Notes under the pieces: generated by a model | Seen by the model: the letters and a program-made list of their open reading frames with translations, nothing else | Database searches by the model: none | Told to the model about the DNA's origin: nothing | Assembly (NCBI RefSeq): GCF_000149955.1 | Contig: NC_030986.1 | Location: 6,749,114 to 6,813,113, forward strand | DNA length: 64,000 bases | Reading direction: 5' to 3' | Source of the DNA: Fusarium oxysporum f. sp. lycopersici 4287 | Taxonomy: Eukaryota > Ascomycota > Sordariomycetes > Hypocreales > Nectriaceae | Made by a program: the position numbers and the translations under genes | Shown: positions 1 through 9,157 of the stretch, one piece after another | Layout: every line of letters starts with the position of its first letter | Numbering within the stretch: the stretch's first letter is position 1

Positions 1-1231
1 TTGAAGGCCTTCTGTTGTCGTAACAATCGCTCTTTTTCTGACTTAACCTCACTTCGCTTCTCCTTCGGCAAGCGCTCGTTAATCGCTCTTAGGNNNNNNN
101 NNNNNNNNNNNNNNNNNNNNNNNNNNNNNNNNNNNNNNNNNNNNNNNNNNNNNNNNNNNNNNNNNNNNNNNNNNNNNNNNNNNNNNNNNNNNNATCGTTT
201 TGCTGAATGAGCTTGTCCATGAACTCACTCCATTTAGTCAAGGTCGATGGTTCAGAACTCAACTGATTCAGAAGAAACGATGTTTGACTTGATTCGGGAA
301 GGGTTTTACGGGGAAGTTCATTGAAAAAATCTTCAGGAGTAGCCTTGGCGGTCTGCGAGCTGTTTGACGCGATGGCACGCACTCTAGGGGCGGCTATTCC
401 TGGAGTAATGAGGCGTTGGGAGAGCGAAGCAAAGCTTGTCTTGACTGCAGGCATAGCTGCCGGCCCTGCATGAGTACAAATTTGTGCTGGTTTGATCGTA
501 GAGACGTCCAAGATGGCGATTGAGCTATTATGGGAAGGGGGCATCAAAAATTCTCCGTCGGAGTCAGGAATGAATGACTCATCCCTGCCATCCTCCATTT
601 GAGGAGGAAGCGAGTTGGTCTGATGGACTGGATTGGAAGCTTCAGAATTAACAGCAGACTCCTTCAAAGGGCTTGTTGGTCCCTTTGAGGGGTGCTGAGT
701 GTCGATGACAGGTAAAGATTTCCGAGGGGATTGCTCATGAGTAAGCGGGCTGTGTACATATCTTGAGGGCGATAGTATTTCATCTCCGTCCGCCTCACTG
801 ATGGGTGAAATTTCGGTTGACAGATGGTTTTTGAAGCCATCGCGGGTTCGGCGTGTTCGACTGCCGCGAGATCCGTCTCTTCGACGTGTTCCGGATCGAT
901 TCCCAGGGCTCGAGGTGGCAGAATAGCTACCAGGAAGTTCGTAGATGGCTGGGAAATCGCCTAGGTCGTTGAATTCTTCCTCGCTGATTTCACTGCTCTT
1001 TCTCTTTCTACCGCTCGAGGCCACTAGATTGGGTCGAGATGCGTAATCTTCGCGGCAGAGTTTCGCATCGCTGTTGAACGGTAGCGAGTCAGAGGATTCA
1101 GAGGCATCGTTGGTTAGGTCTAAGTACTCCAGACCATCGGCGTTGAGGTCGGGGAAATCAGGACTGCTCGTACGAAGGGTTCGCCCACGGCCGAAGCCGG
1201 GGCCGTCTTTGGTGGGCTTTGTGTCTTGCAA
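1..1231 (-). CDS. Serine-rich low-complexity protein, partial, function unknown
   Basis: This minus-strand frame is open from an ATG at 1231 to the gap at 193. The sequence left of the gap (1-93) is also open on the minus strand and reads as a charged helical stretch (NERLPKEKRSEVKSEKERLL), so the gene probably runs off the window. About 345 residues are readable before the gap. They are rich in Ser, Pro, Asp and Glu, with a basic patch near residue 75 (SGRKRKSSEIS), an Arg-rich block near residues 110-130 (GTRRRDGSRGSRTRRTRDG), and an acidic SIM-like stretch near residue 38 (YLDLTNDASESSDS). This suggests a disordered nuclear protein. I recognise no domain. It starts head-to-head with the broken REase gene on the plus strand, overlapping by a few bases, so the true start may lie elsewhere. 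Coding-quality composition supports a real gene, but function is unknown. Confidence 0.6.
94..193. other. Assembly gap (100 N)
   Basis: Exactly 100 undetermined bases, the usual placeholder for a gap of unknown size. It interrupts the reading frame of the minus-strand gene to its right, so that gene's length cannot be known. Confidence 0.98.
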
Positions 1232-2641
1232 GGTTCAGGGCCTCCCCGCCAGGTAATCCCTCGCAACGTAATGGGTCCACTTTTGACATCAATCCCACAT
1301 ATCATAGATGGATCATTGAGGATAGAAGAGCTGGCAAGACTCCTACGAGAAGCTGAGCAGCGCGCGAAGGAGAAGCGGCAACGCGCCAGAGCGTCAGAGG
1401 AACAAGCACGACTCACGACACTTGACAAATACATTGCAGTTTGCTATACCTCCGTTTTCTCTCGCTTCGCCATCGAAACAGATCCAAAACTGATTTCGAG
1501 GGGCTCCATCACAAATACGCGTGACAAGTGGTGTCCCAAAAATCTGAAGCCATGGGCCGACTTCCTTGATCAACAGAAGTTCATATTCGGCACACTCTAC
1601 GATACATTCCCTACCGAAATCCGCGTTTTCGAGAACCGAAATTTCTTGGCCGGCTTGGGAAACAGCATCTCTCAACGGCCGATAGCAGATGAGAAGACGC
1701 TCGAATATTTCCTGCATAATAGCGTGGAGGATCCGGTCAGAGCCATCATACAACAGCTTAAACAGGTGGAAGAGGTCAGCAGGGCCTTTCAGATCGGAGA
1801 TGGTGTCGTCTTTGAGAACCATCCCCATGCCCTCAGCGACGTCCCTGAGGAAGTCGTGGACAGGGAGACACCATTGGTACCACCACGGACGCCGGACCAT
1901 CGAAGAGATCTCAAGCAGCTGCGACCGGATCAAATCTGTGTCTATCGATCCGACAACACCTTGTCCTTCCAGCGCATTATGATTTATGTTTCTGAGTATA
2001 AGCCGCCTCACTAGGTGACCGCTCCGCATCTTCATCTCGGTCTCCGCGCCATGGACATCCACAAGGAAGTTGTGAACCGAAGGACGATTCCAACTTCTGT
2101 AAACCCTGACGCGCGTTTCCAGTACCACGCGGAGAAGCTGACGGCATCTGCCATCACGCAGACATATCATTACATGATCGACAGTGGCCTTGAATATGGT
2201 CTGCTTACTACTGGCGAGGCCATTATGTTTCTCAAAGTTGACTGGGACGAGCCTGAGACTGTACTATCACCTAGCAGAGTCTGGTCCGGAGGTGTCGGCA
2301 CATCCAAATAACCTCCATATATGCATGGCCGTCGGTCAATATCTAGGGTTCACCCTTATGGCTCTCGGTTCGCCTGGAGAACGACGTGGGAATTGGCAGA
2401 ACGTCTAAAAGCTATGAAGGACTTGAAGACGTGGGCTGAGGACTTCGAATGTAGCAGCGGCCTAATATGTACGCATTGGATTTTGCTGTTGTCGGACGTG
2501 CCGGGCGATGTTAGTTTGCGGTACAACGCCATACCATTTGCAAACAATGATATGCCAAGAATGGCCGTAGTGAAAGAGATCCTGGAGTTCCATAGCGAAA
2601 GGCGGTTAATTTCGATCTGCCGTTGGATGAAACCAATTTGA
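1226..2641 (+). pseudogene. Broken Crinkler-type REase-domain protein (REase-kinase family)
   Basis: The plus-strand frame carries the signature of a large fungal family described as Crinkler/CR-toxin-like REase-kinase proteins. An N-terminal Arg/Glu coiled coil (residues about 30-62) is followed by the family blocks VEDPVRAIIQQL, FENHPHALS and LRPDQICVYRSD. Next comes the PD-(D/E)XK core motif E-Y-K (YVSEYKPPH) and the helix SAITQTYHYMIDSGLEYG. The frame is broken in at least three places. A TAG at 2012-2014 sits where the family continues, and the same frame reopens at 2015. Near 2260 the reading shifts to another frame (YYHLAESGPEVSAH). It shifts back near 2380 (LKTWAEDFE). The C-terminal kinase-like part is not found. 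Family members are known as mobile or effector-like nuclear proteins. This copy cannot make a full product. Confidence 0.75.
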
Positions 2642-2744
2642 AAGTAGTATTGGATACAAATCTCAAATCAAGCTATGATAAAGGGTCTCGATAATAAAAG
2701 CAACCCAGTAAACGCGTTCAGGAAAAGGGAAGGTTAATCGCTAT

Positions 2745-2875
2745 GAAATAGACGCATGGAAATAGGCCGGAGATAGAGACACATGTGAGGGCGAACAGGG
2801 GGGATAAGCGACGATTCGGGGTACACGACAATTAATAATAGAAGAGTAGGGATATATAGGATAAGAAGAACCAGG
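2745..2875 (+). repeat. Repeat B (GGGGTACACGACAATTA units), diverged copy
   Basis: This is the same sequence as the repeat at 23033-23196 and 36479-36640. It shares the central tract GGGGTACACGACAATTA and the terminal AATAGAAGAGTAGGG, preceded by a purine-rich AGATA(A/G)A..CACGTGAG-like stretch. It begins about 100 bp after the last readable frame of the broken REase gene. Only two of the GGGGTA-type units are recognisable, so this is the most diverged plus-strand copy. Confidence 0.7.
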
Positions 2876-3039
2876 CTCTGTCATAAGATTAAGCGTCATG
2901 ACGTGATGAATCAAGCCCAGAGGGATTTAAGTTTTTGGCCATAGTTCATATTTGCGGTGCTGTTGATGAACCTGAGATAAAACTTTACGCGCTGCGTTAT
3001 GGTGTCGCCGCATCTTGACGTGTAACCAAGGCCCAATCA

Positions 3040-3113
3040 GAAGTTCAAGGCTACCCCCCTACTAATACTTTTGCCCTGTATTTTTGACGCACGTGCCAAC
3101 TGCACCTAGCATT
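3040..3113 (-). mobile_element. Fragment of a hAT-type element (left part)
   Basis: The stretch ending in TGCACCTAGCATTAGGG matches, in reverse orientation, 60512-60590 inside the complete short hAT element at 59354-60793. Its continuation (CATTAGGGGTTTATGAACG) is found at 3549-3567, so the fragment is split by the insertion between them. Confidence 0.7.
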
Positions 3114-3555
3114 AGGGTAGTAGTAGTAGTAGTAGTAGTATTTATTACGCCCGGGAGAACGGACCTCATAGGGCCTGTGGCTACGCTAAGCTATTCACGT
3201 ATTCCCCGCTTTTCGTCCATTCTACACAAAAGAAAGCCCTACTGCTCTTCCTGTTCTTACTCTTCTAGCCCCGTTTGCTTGACTCTGCTTGACAGACCTG
3301 CTTGAAGGCCAACCAATACCATCTCCAAGTGTTCAGCATCCTATCTTCAGCAGCTGAAGCATGGTCTGTCAACTTGAGGCTGTTTGTTGTTAGTAATCAG
3401 CTGTGATGTTAATATTAGTAGTCATTTGTTTTCTCCTTCTCAAACTCCTTCCTGGCTCAATCTTCCTGTCGCCATCGCAAATTTGACTGTCGCTCGCACC
3501 GCCTCCAGGTTAGGTCTCCACTTTGCTCCGTCTGACGCCGACTTTTAGCATTAGG
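3103..3555 (-). mobile_element. Short 5'-truncated LINE or SINE-like insertion with (TAC)n tail
   Basis: About 430 bp lie between two copies of TAGCATTAGGG (ending at 3113 and at about 3555), an 11-bp direct repeat that fits a target-site duplication. Read on the minus strand the insert ends in GGGCGTAATAAATAC followed by (TAC)n at 3114-3140, which is the layout of a non-LTR retroelement 3' end; the LINE at 12451-15577 ends in a similar way with (TACA)n. No coding frame is visible, so it is either a strongly truncated LINE or a SINE. Confidence 0.6.
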
Positions 3556-3570
3556 GGTTTATGAACGGCC

Positions 3571-3725
3571 TACTGTAGGCAGTCGTGATGATAATTCGAT
3601 GAATTACAACAAAAAGTGCCAAAATTGGTCTGTGCACGTCGCTGGGTTACCCACATTAGGCCCGTGCACGTATCATATCTTTAATAATTCGTCAAATTAC
3701 AACAATCTGGCCCGTGCACACACTG
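3571..3725 (+). repeat. MITE-like repeat with GTGCACG and AATTCG..GAA..TACAA blocks
   Basis: CCTACTGTAGGCAGTCGTG, then AATTCGATGAATTACAACA, then two copies of a TGG(T/C)C(T/C)GTGCACG block and a second AATTCGTCAAATTACAAC. The same blocks occur in opposite orientation at 31505-31635. The internal inverted arrangement suggests a non-autonomous foldback element; no transposase is present. Confidence 0.55.
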
Positions 3726-3810
3726 ATGTTTTGATTTCCTCCATCTGCACATCTTATCTCTCCCTCCTCGTACTACTGCTTGACCACCATAGCATAGTCC
3801 TAATCCTAGT

Positions 3811-3960
3811 CCTACATACCAAAATCAATTCTACTAGAATTGATTTATTCTGCCCCACTTTACAAGGGGTAGACTTGATTTTTGACCGGGGGTAGACTTG
3901 AATTTACTAAAGTCACTAGTCGTGGGGTAGCCTTGAGTTTTGCTGGGGGTCGACTCTGGT
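3811..3960 (+). repeat. Repeat A: three tandem GGGGTAGAnTTGATTTTT-type units
   Basis: It starts with CCTACATACCAAAATCAATT and continues with units GGGGTAGACTTGATTTTTGA, GGGGGTAGACTTGAATTTAC and GTGGGGTAGCCTTGAGTTTT. It lies directly 5' of the OrsD-type ORF. The same unit structure, in the same orientation relative to the ORF, lies 5' of the OrsD-type ORF at 19535. Further copies are at 21905-22050 and 55030-55130. Confidence 0.75.
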
Positions 3961-4061
3961 CTGTGATTGGACCAGGGTTACAACGTCGAATTCTGACCAT
4001 ACACAGAACGTACCGCGTAAAGCTCCTGCTCAGACTTCAACCTTTTGTGCTTCAAGACATT

Positions 4062-4832
4062 ATGCAGACTGTATTCGAGAATCAGAACCTCCCGACAGGT
4101 CAAGTCATGGCAAGCAATCTTTTCACAGAGCTGGGCTGTTCCAACCCTATATATCCCTTTGTTCTTCTTCCAGAGTATCGACTCATCGTGTGTCAGACGT
4201 GTCAGTACGCGTGTTTGGCAGGCGAAACGGCCACACATCTTTCCCAAAGGCATGCTAATATAGACCTGGAAACCTGGCGGCGACTGGTTGAAGAGATCCG
4301 AAAGATACCTGGCGTACTACGAAGCCGGACTGAGCTACCCCAGCTGCAGTATCCACCGTCGACAACCGAGCCTATCCCTTGTCTTGCCCCACCAAAGCTT
4401 GGTGTACTGAAATGCCGACTATGCAATAGCTTCAACGTCCGCCAGCTGCAAGCAATGCAGGAGCATTGTAGTAAATCTCATAGCTGGGTCAACCCCAGGG
4501 CTAAGGGACGGCCGTCGAAAGGGCTTCCATCAACTGATCCTCTACCATGGATCGAAGGGGTAGCATGTCAGCGTTTTTTCCCTTCTCGGGAAGGCAGTAG
4601 ATGGTTCCAAATCACTCTGAAGGCTAAAAGAGAGCGCAGAAGCGAACCAAAGGCCAAGATGGCCCCGCACAAGCTGCGACTTGAGTCCAAAAACCTCACA
4701 CCTGAAGCTACCGCTCACCTACGGCAAGTTATTAGACGGGAAGAGAAATATCGAGACGTTTTGAATCAGCCTTGCATAACCAGCAGGGATACAGGCAGAG
4801 TTCTTTTTGGTGCCCCACCTCACAGGAGGTAG
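4062..4832 (+). CDS. OrsD-type (DUF3505) C2H2 zinc-finger protein, truncated
   Basis: The frame is open from 3882, but the first 60 codons come from repeat A. I place the start at the ATG at 4062, giving 256 residues. Two zinc-finger-like modules are visible: C-x2-C...H-x4-H in YRLIVCQTCQYACLAGETATH (about residues 45-65) and C-x2-C...H-x4-H in LKCRLCNSFNVRQLQ..HCSKSH (about residues 120-145). The family block PWIEGVACQRFFPSREGSRW follows. These are the marks of the OrsD/DUF3505 N-terminal region found in fungal telomere-linked-helicase-like proteins. The protein ends where a GGAGGTAGAGTT repeat begins (about 4805), whereas the homologous ORF at 19535 continues further. I infer a fragment of a larger protein cut by a repeat. 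The family's biochemical role is not established. Confidence 0.65.
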   Translation: MQTVFENQNLPTGQVMASNLFTELGCSNPIYPFVLLPEYRLIVCQTCQYACLAGETATHLSQRHANIDLETWRRLVEEIRKIPGVLRSRTELPQLQYPPSTTEPIPCLAPPKLGVLKCRLCNSFNVRQLQAMQEHCSKSHSWVNPRAKGRPSKGLPSTDPLPWIEGVACQRFFPSREGSRWFQITLKAKRERRSEPKAKMAPHKLRLESKNLTPEATAHLRQVIRREEKYRDVLNQPCITSRDTGRVLFGAPPHRR

Positions 4833-4870
4833 AGTTCCCTTCAACGACAGGGGTGGAGTTCTTTTCGTAA
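4800..4870 (+). repeat. Repeat A-like units truncating the OrsD-type ORF
   Basis: GCCCCACCTCACAGGAGGTAGAGTTCC-type and GACAGGGGTGGAGTTCTTTT-type units. They supply the last codons and the stop of the zinc-finger ORF, so they mark a breakpoint in it. Confidence 0.55.
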
Positions 4871-4931
4871 CTGCCAATCATAATCCGACAATTCTATTAC
4901 GTAAGGGGCGCGCCCGCCATAGACCCGTCAA

Positions 4932-5454
4932 GTGGTGGATTATTCCACTGCTGAGAAACCCCGCATTACTCCACCATTTTCGTGGCAGCTGCTTGAATTT
5001 GGCCCTCACAATACGTTTTTCGAATATATGCCTGGATCCACTGGTAAATCCTCGAGGAAGGTGGCTCGCCGCCGACGTCGTGAGCGTCCAGGTACCCAAT
5101 TTGAGAAAGAAAAGCTAAGTTTCTGTGACAGAGGCACCACCTACTCGCTTAGAGCACGCTACAGACAAACAGCGCGGGCGTCGACTGCAGCTGAAGAACG
5201 AGCGATGTTGGGTTGGGACTCTGAAGAATTCAAGCCGTTCGTCGTCTTCAGGTGATCCTGGTGGGAACGTCTATCTTTATTTCGTGAAAAAAGACCAATA
5301 TTTTCTGCAAGATAGTAAGCGGAAAGATGTCCTTTGGGACAATATCGAATTTAGGAAGGGGTTTGATGTTCAGAATATAGACAAGCTGGCGAAGAAGGTG
5401 ATTGAAAAGATTTTGCACCAGTCGCAGAGGCACTACTCGATAGGTGAAATTTAA
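4932..5454 (+). pseudogene. Possible degenerate coding remnant
   Basis: Two overlapping plus-strand frames (4932-5255 and 5125-5454) give a basic stretch (SSRKVARRRRRERPG) and then a lysine-rich tail (VYLYFVKKDQYFLQDSKRKDV). Neither alone looks complete and neither is recognised. It may be a decayed exon of the neighbouring OrsD-type gene or unrelated DNA. Confidence 0.2.
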
Positions 5455-5481
5455 GTCACTCAGTCTCAGCCTCTCACCCCC

Positions 5482-5514
5482 TCCTCCTCCTCCTACTACT
5501 ACTACTACATCAAT
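5482..5514 (+). repeat. (CTC)n(CTA)n microsatellite
   Basis: A short trinucleotide tract of CTC units followed by CTA units. A (CTA)n or (TAC)n tract can be a retroelement tail, but no element body is recognisable next to it. Confidence 0.7.
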
Positions 5515-6798
5515 TGCCGTTGGTGATGACATCCAATAACAGTTTTTGTAGCCCGCGTGCCTCTCTTTCCGCGTTGATGAGGCTGATACTACTAGCAAAA
5601 GGCCGCTAGAGAACCGTGGCTACCCAGCCTATCACCATCGATGGACAGCCACATACGACTTATCGGTACCCCAGGCTTCTAGCCGTTACAGAGCACTGCC
5701 GTTTTGCCTGCCCGATTCTATAAAGAAGACATTGAACAGAGTGAATGGAAAAATAGTCTCGATGACTGGATGTTAGATACTGAGATTTGGAACGGACTTG
5801 ACGTTTTGCCGTTACATGAGGGCTCAAGCCATGAAGTCAAGTATTAAACTGCAGTGAAGAGTATTGAAGAGTTCCTTGAGATTCTATTAGAGCTCAGCTT
5901 CACTCAACACAGAAGCTTTCAATGACCCGGTTGCGGGCTTGTATTTTTTGGCGGTACATTATGTTATTATCTGAGATAATCAGGGCATATTTAGGATTAG
6001 CGCGCGATATTCCCAGCGAGAGGTACATATGTTCAGTTCTGCACCGTGAACTCTGTGGATTATACCATATATTCAATTCCAGATAAGATACGCAAGAGTA
6101 GTCGAACGAAGACACTCCGTATCATACTTCTGAGAACTACTATGCTGTTTCAGGTCTCTAGAGTATCAAGCACGAACGAGTCAACTCGTAAGGATCCTAC
6201 AGACGCTTTCTAGGACCTTACGAGGGACAGGTTAGGAGTAGAGGCATTAAGTCGCAAGGTCTTAGGCTTGGACCTAGCATAGATAGCCAAGCGCCGAGCA
6301 GCTACATAAGCTAAAAACGTAATATCGCCACGGTGCATAAGGCACCTGACATAAAAGCGGCTTGTAAAATAGAAGAAGCTTCTGTAAAAGAAAGCAAGAT
6401 GAGCCAAGTAATTCAATAAGGATAAAGAAAGGCTCGCATAACCAGAGAAGAGGCCTTCCAAAAGACATCACGATCAGTATGCCTATTATAATGGTAATTA
6501 CAACCAACCGGCATATCTAGCGTCTTCGACATAGACCCTAGATATACTTGTCAACATATCCTAGCACTATATAGCTTAAAAAAAAAGAAGGAAGGAAGAT
6601 GAAAACTCTAAAAAAAAAACTCTAGCTACAGAGGTTATTAATTATGAATTGATAACCAACTGCTTGTGGGAGCCTTTATATCAAGTCCTTCGAACTTTTA
6701 TATACAGAAATTTCATCCTTTCTACCATTTGTTATCTATTATTAAATAGAAAGGAGGCGTTAGATACGGAGCTATATAAGGTGTAAAGAGACGCCTGA
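5515..6798. other. Gene-free stretch
   Basis: No long frame and no recognised domain. From about 6100 the sequence becomes AT-rich with many TA steps, and it carries stop codons in all frames, as in repeat DNA decayed by RIP-like C-to-T mutation (inference). Short A runs occur at 6579 and 6611. Confidence 0.5.
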
Positions 6799-8086
6799 TT
6801 ATTCAACCACTGCGCTTTCCCACCAACAATCTAGCCTCAGCCGAAGCAGACTGGCTAGATTAGTAGAGCCGTCAGATTGTACAGCTCCATCGTCCAAGTC
6901 GCGAAGAATGCTGTCAATGTAATTTCCGGCGGCACTTAAATGTAAAATCTGGCAAATAGCGTTGTGAACAGCAAGAAGCCGAGCGGACGGGGGATCGATG
7001 GTTCGCTCGGGAGTGAGAAAGAAAGTACGATTGACTGGGAAAATACGGTTCCTGAATGGCTGACGGAGGGTTGAATCGATCCGGTAGCTATTGGGCTGGT
7101 TCGTAGGCTCGAAGAAAACTTTGAAGTTGCCAAACTGCCGATGTAAATCAATTTTCAGAGTGAGAGCGTTCCGAGAACGATCAATATCTGGGCCTTCGAT
7201 AAGGTGCACGATATCGTGATCAAACATATCAAGTATTGCCAATGCCGTTTCCTTGGATTTATTCTAGGACACATATTAGCTTGAGGTGTAGAACTGGATA
7301 TTTACCTACCAGCTCAGGGTTTCCTGTCGTAGTCATCAATGAGTGAGGAAGTATATGCGCGACTTCCAGTTCCGCAAATGATCCGGGTTCCTGTTCTTTG
7401 AGTAATTGTCCTTGATCGTCTGAAGCATAGTCATATCCGCTCTCTTCAATACGGCGCTCAGCTTCTTTCATATCGAAATCGTGAGATATTACGCAACGAT
7501 GTCGGTCACGAACTAGGCAGTCACGTCTAAGCGACGCCACTCGTTCCACGGACCCGACAACAGGACGCGTGCTCGTGATTCGGGAGCTAGCTGCGGGCGA
7601 TGGTTGGGGCGTCTTGCTGCCAGCAGCCTTGACTAGAGTCTGATGAGTGTTGAAATCGAATGCTAGCAAAAAAGACGACTTACGTGGAAGGAAGAAGTTG
7701 TCGACCAGGAAATCTGCAAAGGCGTTCAAGGCCAAACGAATCTCCTCTTCCACCGTTTCATCATCGAGATCGATAACTTCATCTATCGTAATATTCACTG
7801 CCCCGAGGAATGCATGCAAGAAGTTGGATTTAGATTGATCTGATCGAGCATGTTCGTACGTTAGACGAACCAGCCTAGGTCGATTATACGGCTTTTCAGT
7901 CGACAAGGGCTCGAAGTGCTCGATAACGCGACGGAGAACACCAGCAGCCTTATCAAGTTCATCTGGGTTGAACGAAGGACTTGCGCCTGTAGAAAAGTCA
8001 ATGAATCCCTCTAGTGATGATTGGTGTCGGTGATGAGGTGCAGAAGACCCCATCATTCTCTTGGCTGAAGTTAGGAAGATGGGCAA
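6799..8086 (-). CDS. HNH endonuclease-domain protein (HNH_2 type)
   Basis: Two exons: 8086-7310 and 7263-6799, joined in phase 0 across a 46-bp intron (GTAGGT donor, CTAG acceptor), giving 413 residues. An alternative start is the Met-Met at 8056. The C-terminal half carries the fungal HNH_2 layout: CLVRDRHRCVISHDFD (about residue 188), LEVAHILPHSL with the first His, DMFDHDIVHLIEGPDIDR just after the splice, RNALTLKIDLHRQFG with the Asn and the second His, and FFEPT. The splice joins the motif halves exactly, which supports the model. The N-terminal 150 residues are helical and unrecognised. The predicted activity is metal-dependent DNA cleavage. Such genes are common, often multicopy and uncharacterised in Pezizomycotina. 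No broken codons were seen, so it may be functional. Confidence 0.82.
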
Positions 8087-9157
8087 TTATGAAGAATTCG
8101 AGATCACTCATCCAACGAGCTGATGGGTTGCCTGATTTTATTTTGTGGGGAGATCTTACATAATTGATATTACATGGGGGGTACCCAATCATGTACCTTA
8201 GTCGACTCCACTACTTCCACCAATCATATGTAGCTTGAGCTGCTTGCTCTCACAGCCTCCTCCGCTATGAGCCGAATGTCTCCACCAGGTATTTAGGTCA
8301 CAATCATCTACACGGTCCTCTCCGTAAACAGCGACTGTCAAGCTATTAATAAAACATCTCCCAGGAGAATATTCTTTAATCACATTGCAGTCTACTAAGG
8401 GATGTGAAATTTCTTTTCCTACACTTAGAGTTCGCCTTGCAAACCTGCTAACATAAATCCCTAATAGCCAAATGTTAAGATCAACTGGAAAATCAGATTC
8501 TCCCCATCCACCTCACAGGGGTCGAGTGGATCCAAGTCTACCAATCAGAGCCTGACTAGAGTATTGAGATTCCCGTCCCTACCCCTAGCGTGATGGCCAA
8601 CGAAAGCTAATAAAAAGCACGTGTAAATTGGAGACTGTAGCGTTTCTGAGAATACAGGATGCTCAATTAAAAAGTACTCACCTACAAAATGATGCATAAC
8701 GTATTGTATACAGGGTTAACGAGCTGAAAAGAAAGAAAAAGAGAAGGGGCGAAAAAAAGGCTGAGAATTCGAGAGATATCATCAGACGCAGTTACGCCTT
8801 TCTGCCTCAGGCAAAATCTGGGCGTTATTTCTGTTGACCCTTTTGAGGTGTGACAGCCAACAGCAACGTTGTCATGTGACTTATGACCATTGATTGTTGG
8901 TTGGCGTTTCAATTTTGACGCGTCTCGAGCTTTTTAATTGAACATCCTACGATAACAATCGACATCCCTCTTCATTCCTGATCGCGCGCTACGTTGATCT
9001 TACGTAAAAACAAGACTGTATTTTACTGTGCTAACACGCCGCCACAGCGCGACCGTAGAGCCGTAGCTGGACGGCTAGCTATCACCTCAAACGGTTGTTG
9101 CACTCCCAAGACTCAGCAGCCACGCTTACTGACCTACGTCCTCGAACGCTCCTCGGA
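8087..9157. other. Intergenic region
   Basis: This is the divergent upstream space between the HNH gene and the 902-aa gene. A short repeat A-like fragment (CATCCACCTCACAGGGGTCGAG) lies near 8505-8550. Otherwise I see only short spurious frames. Confidence 0.5.
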
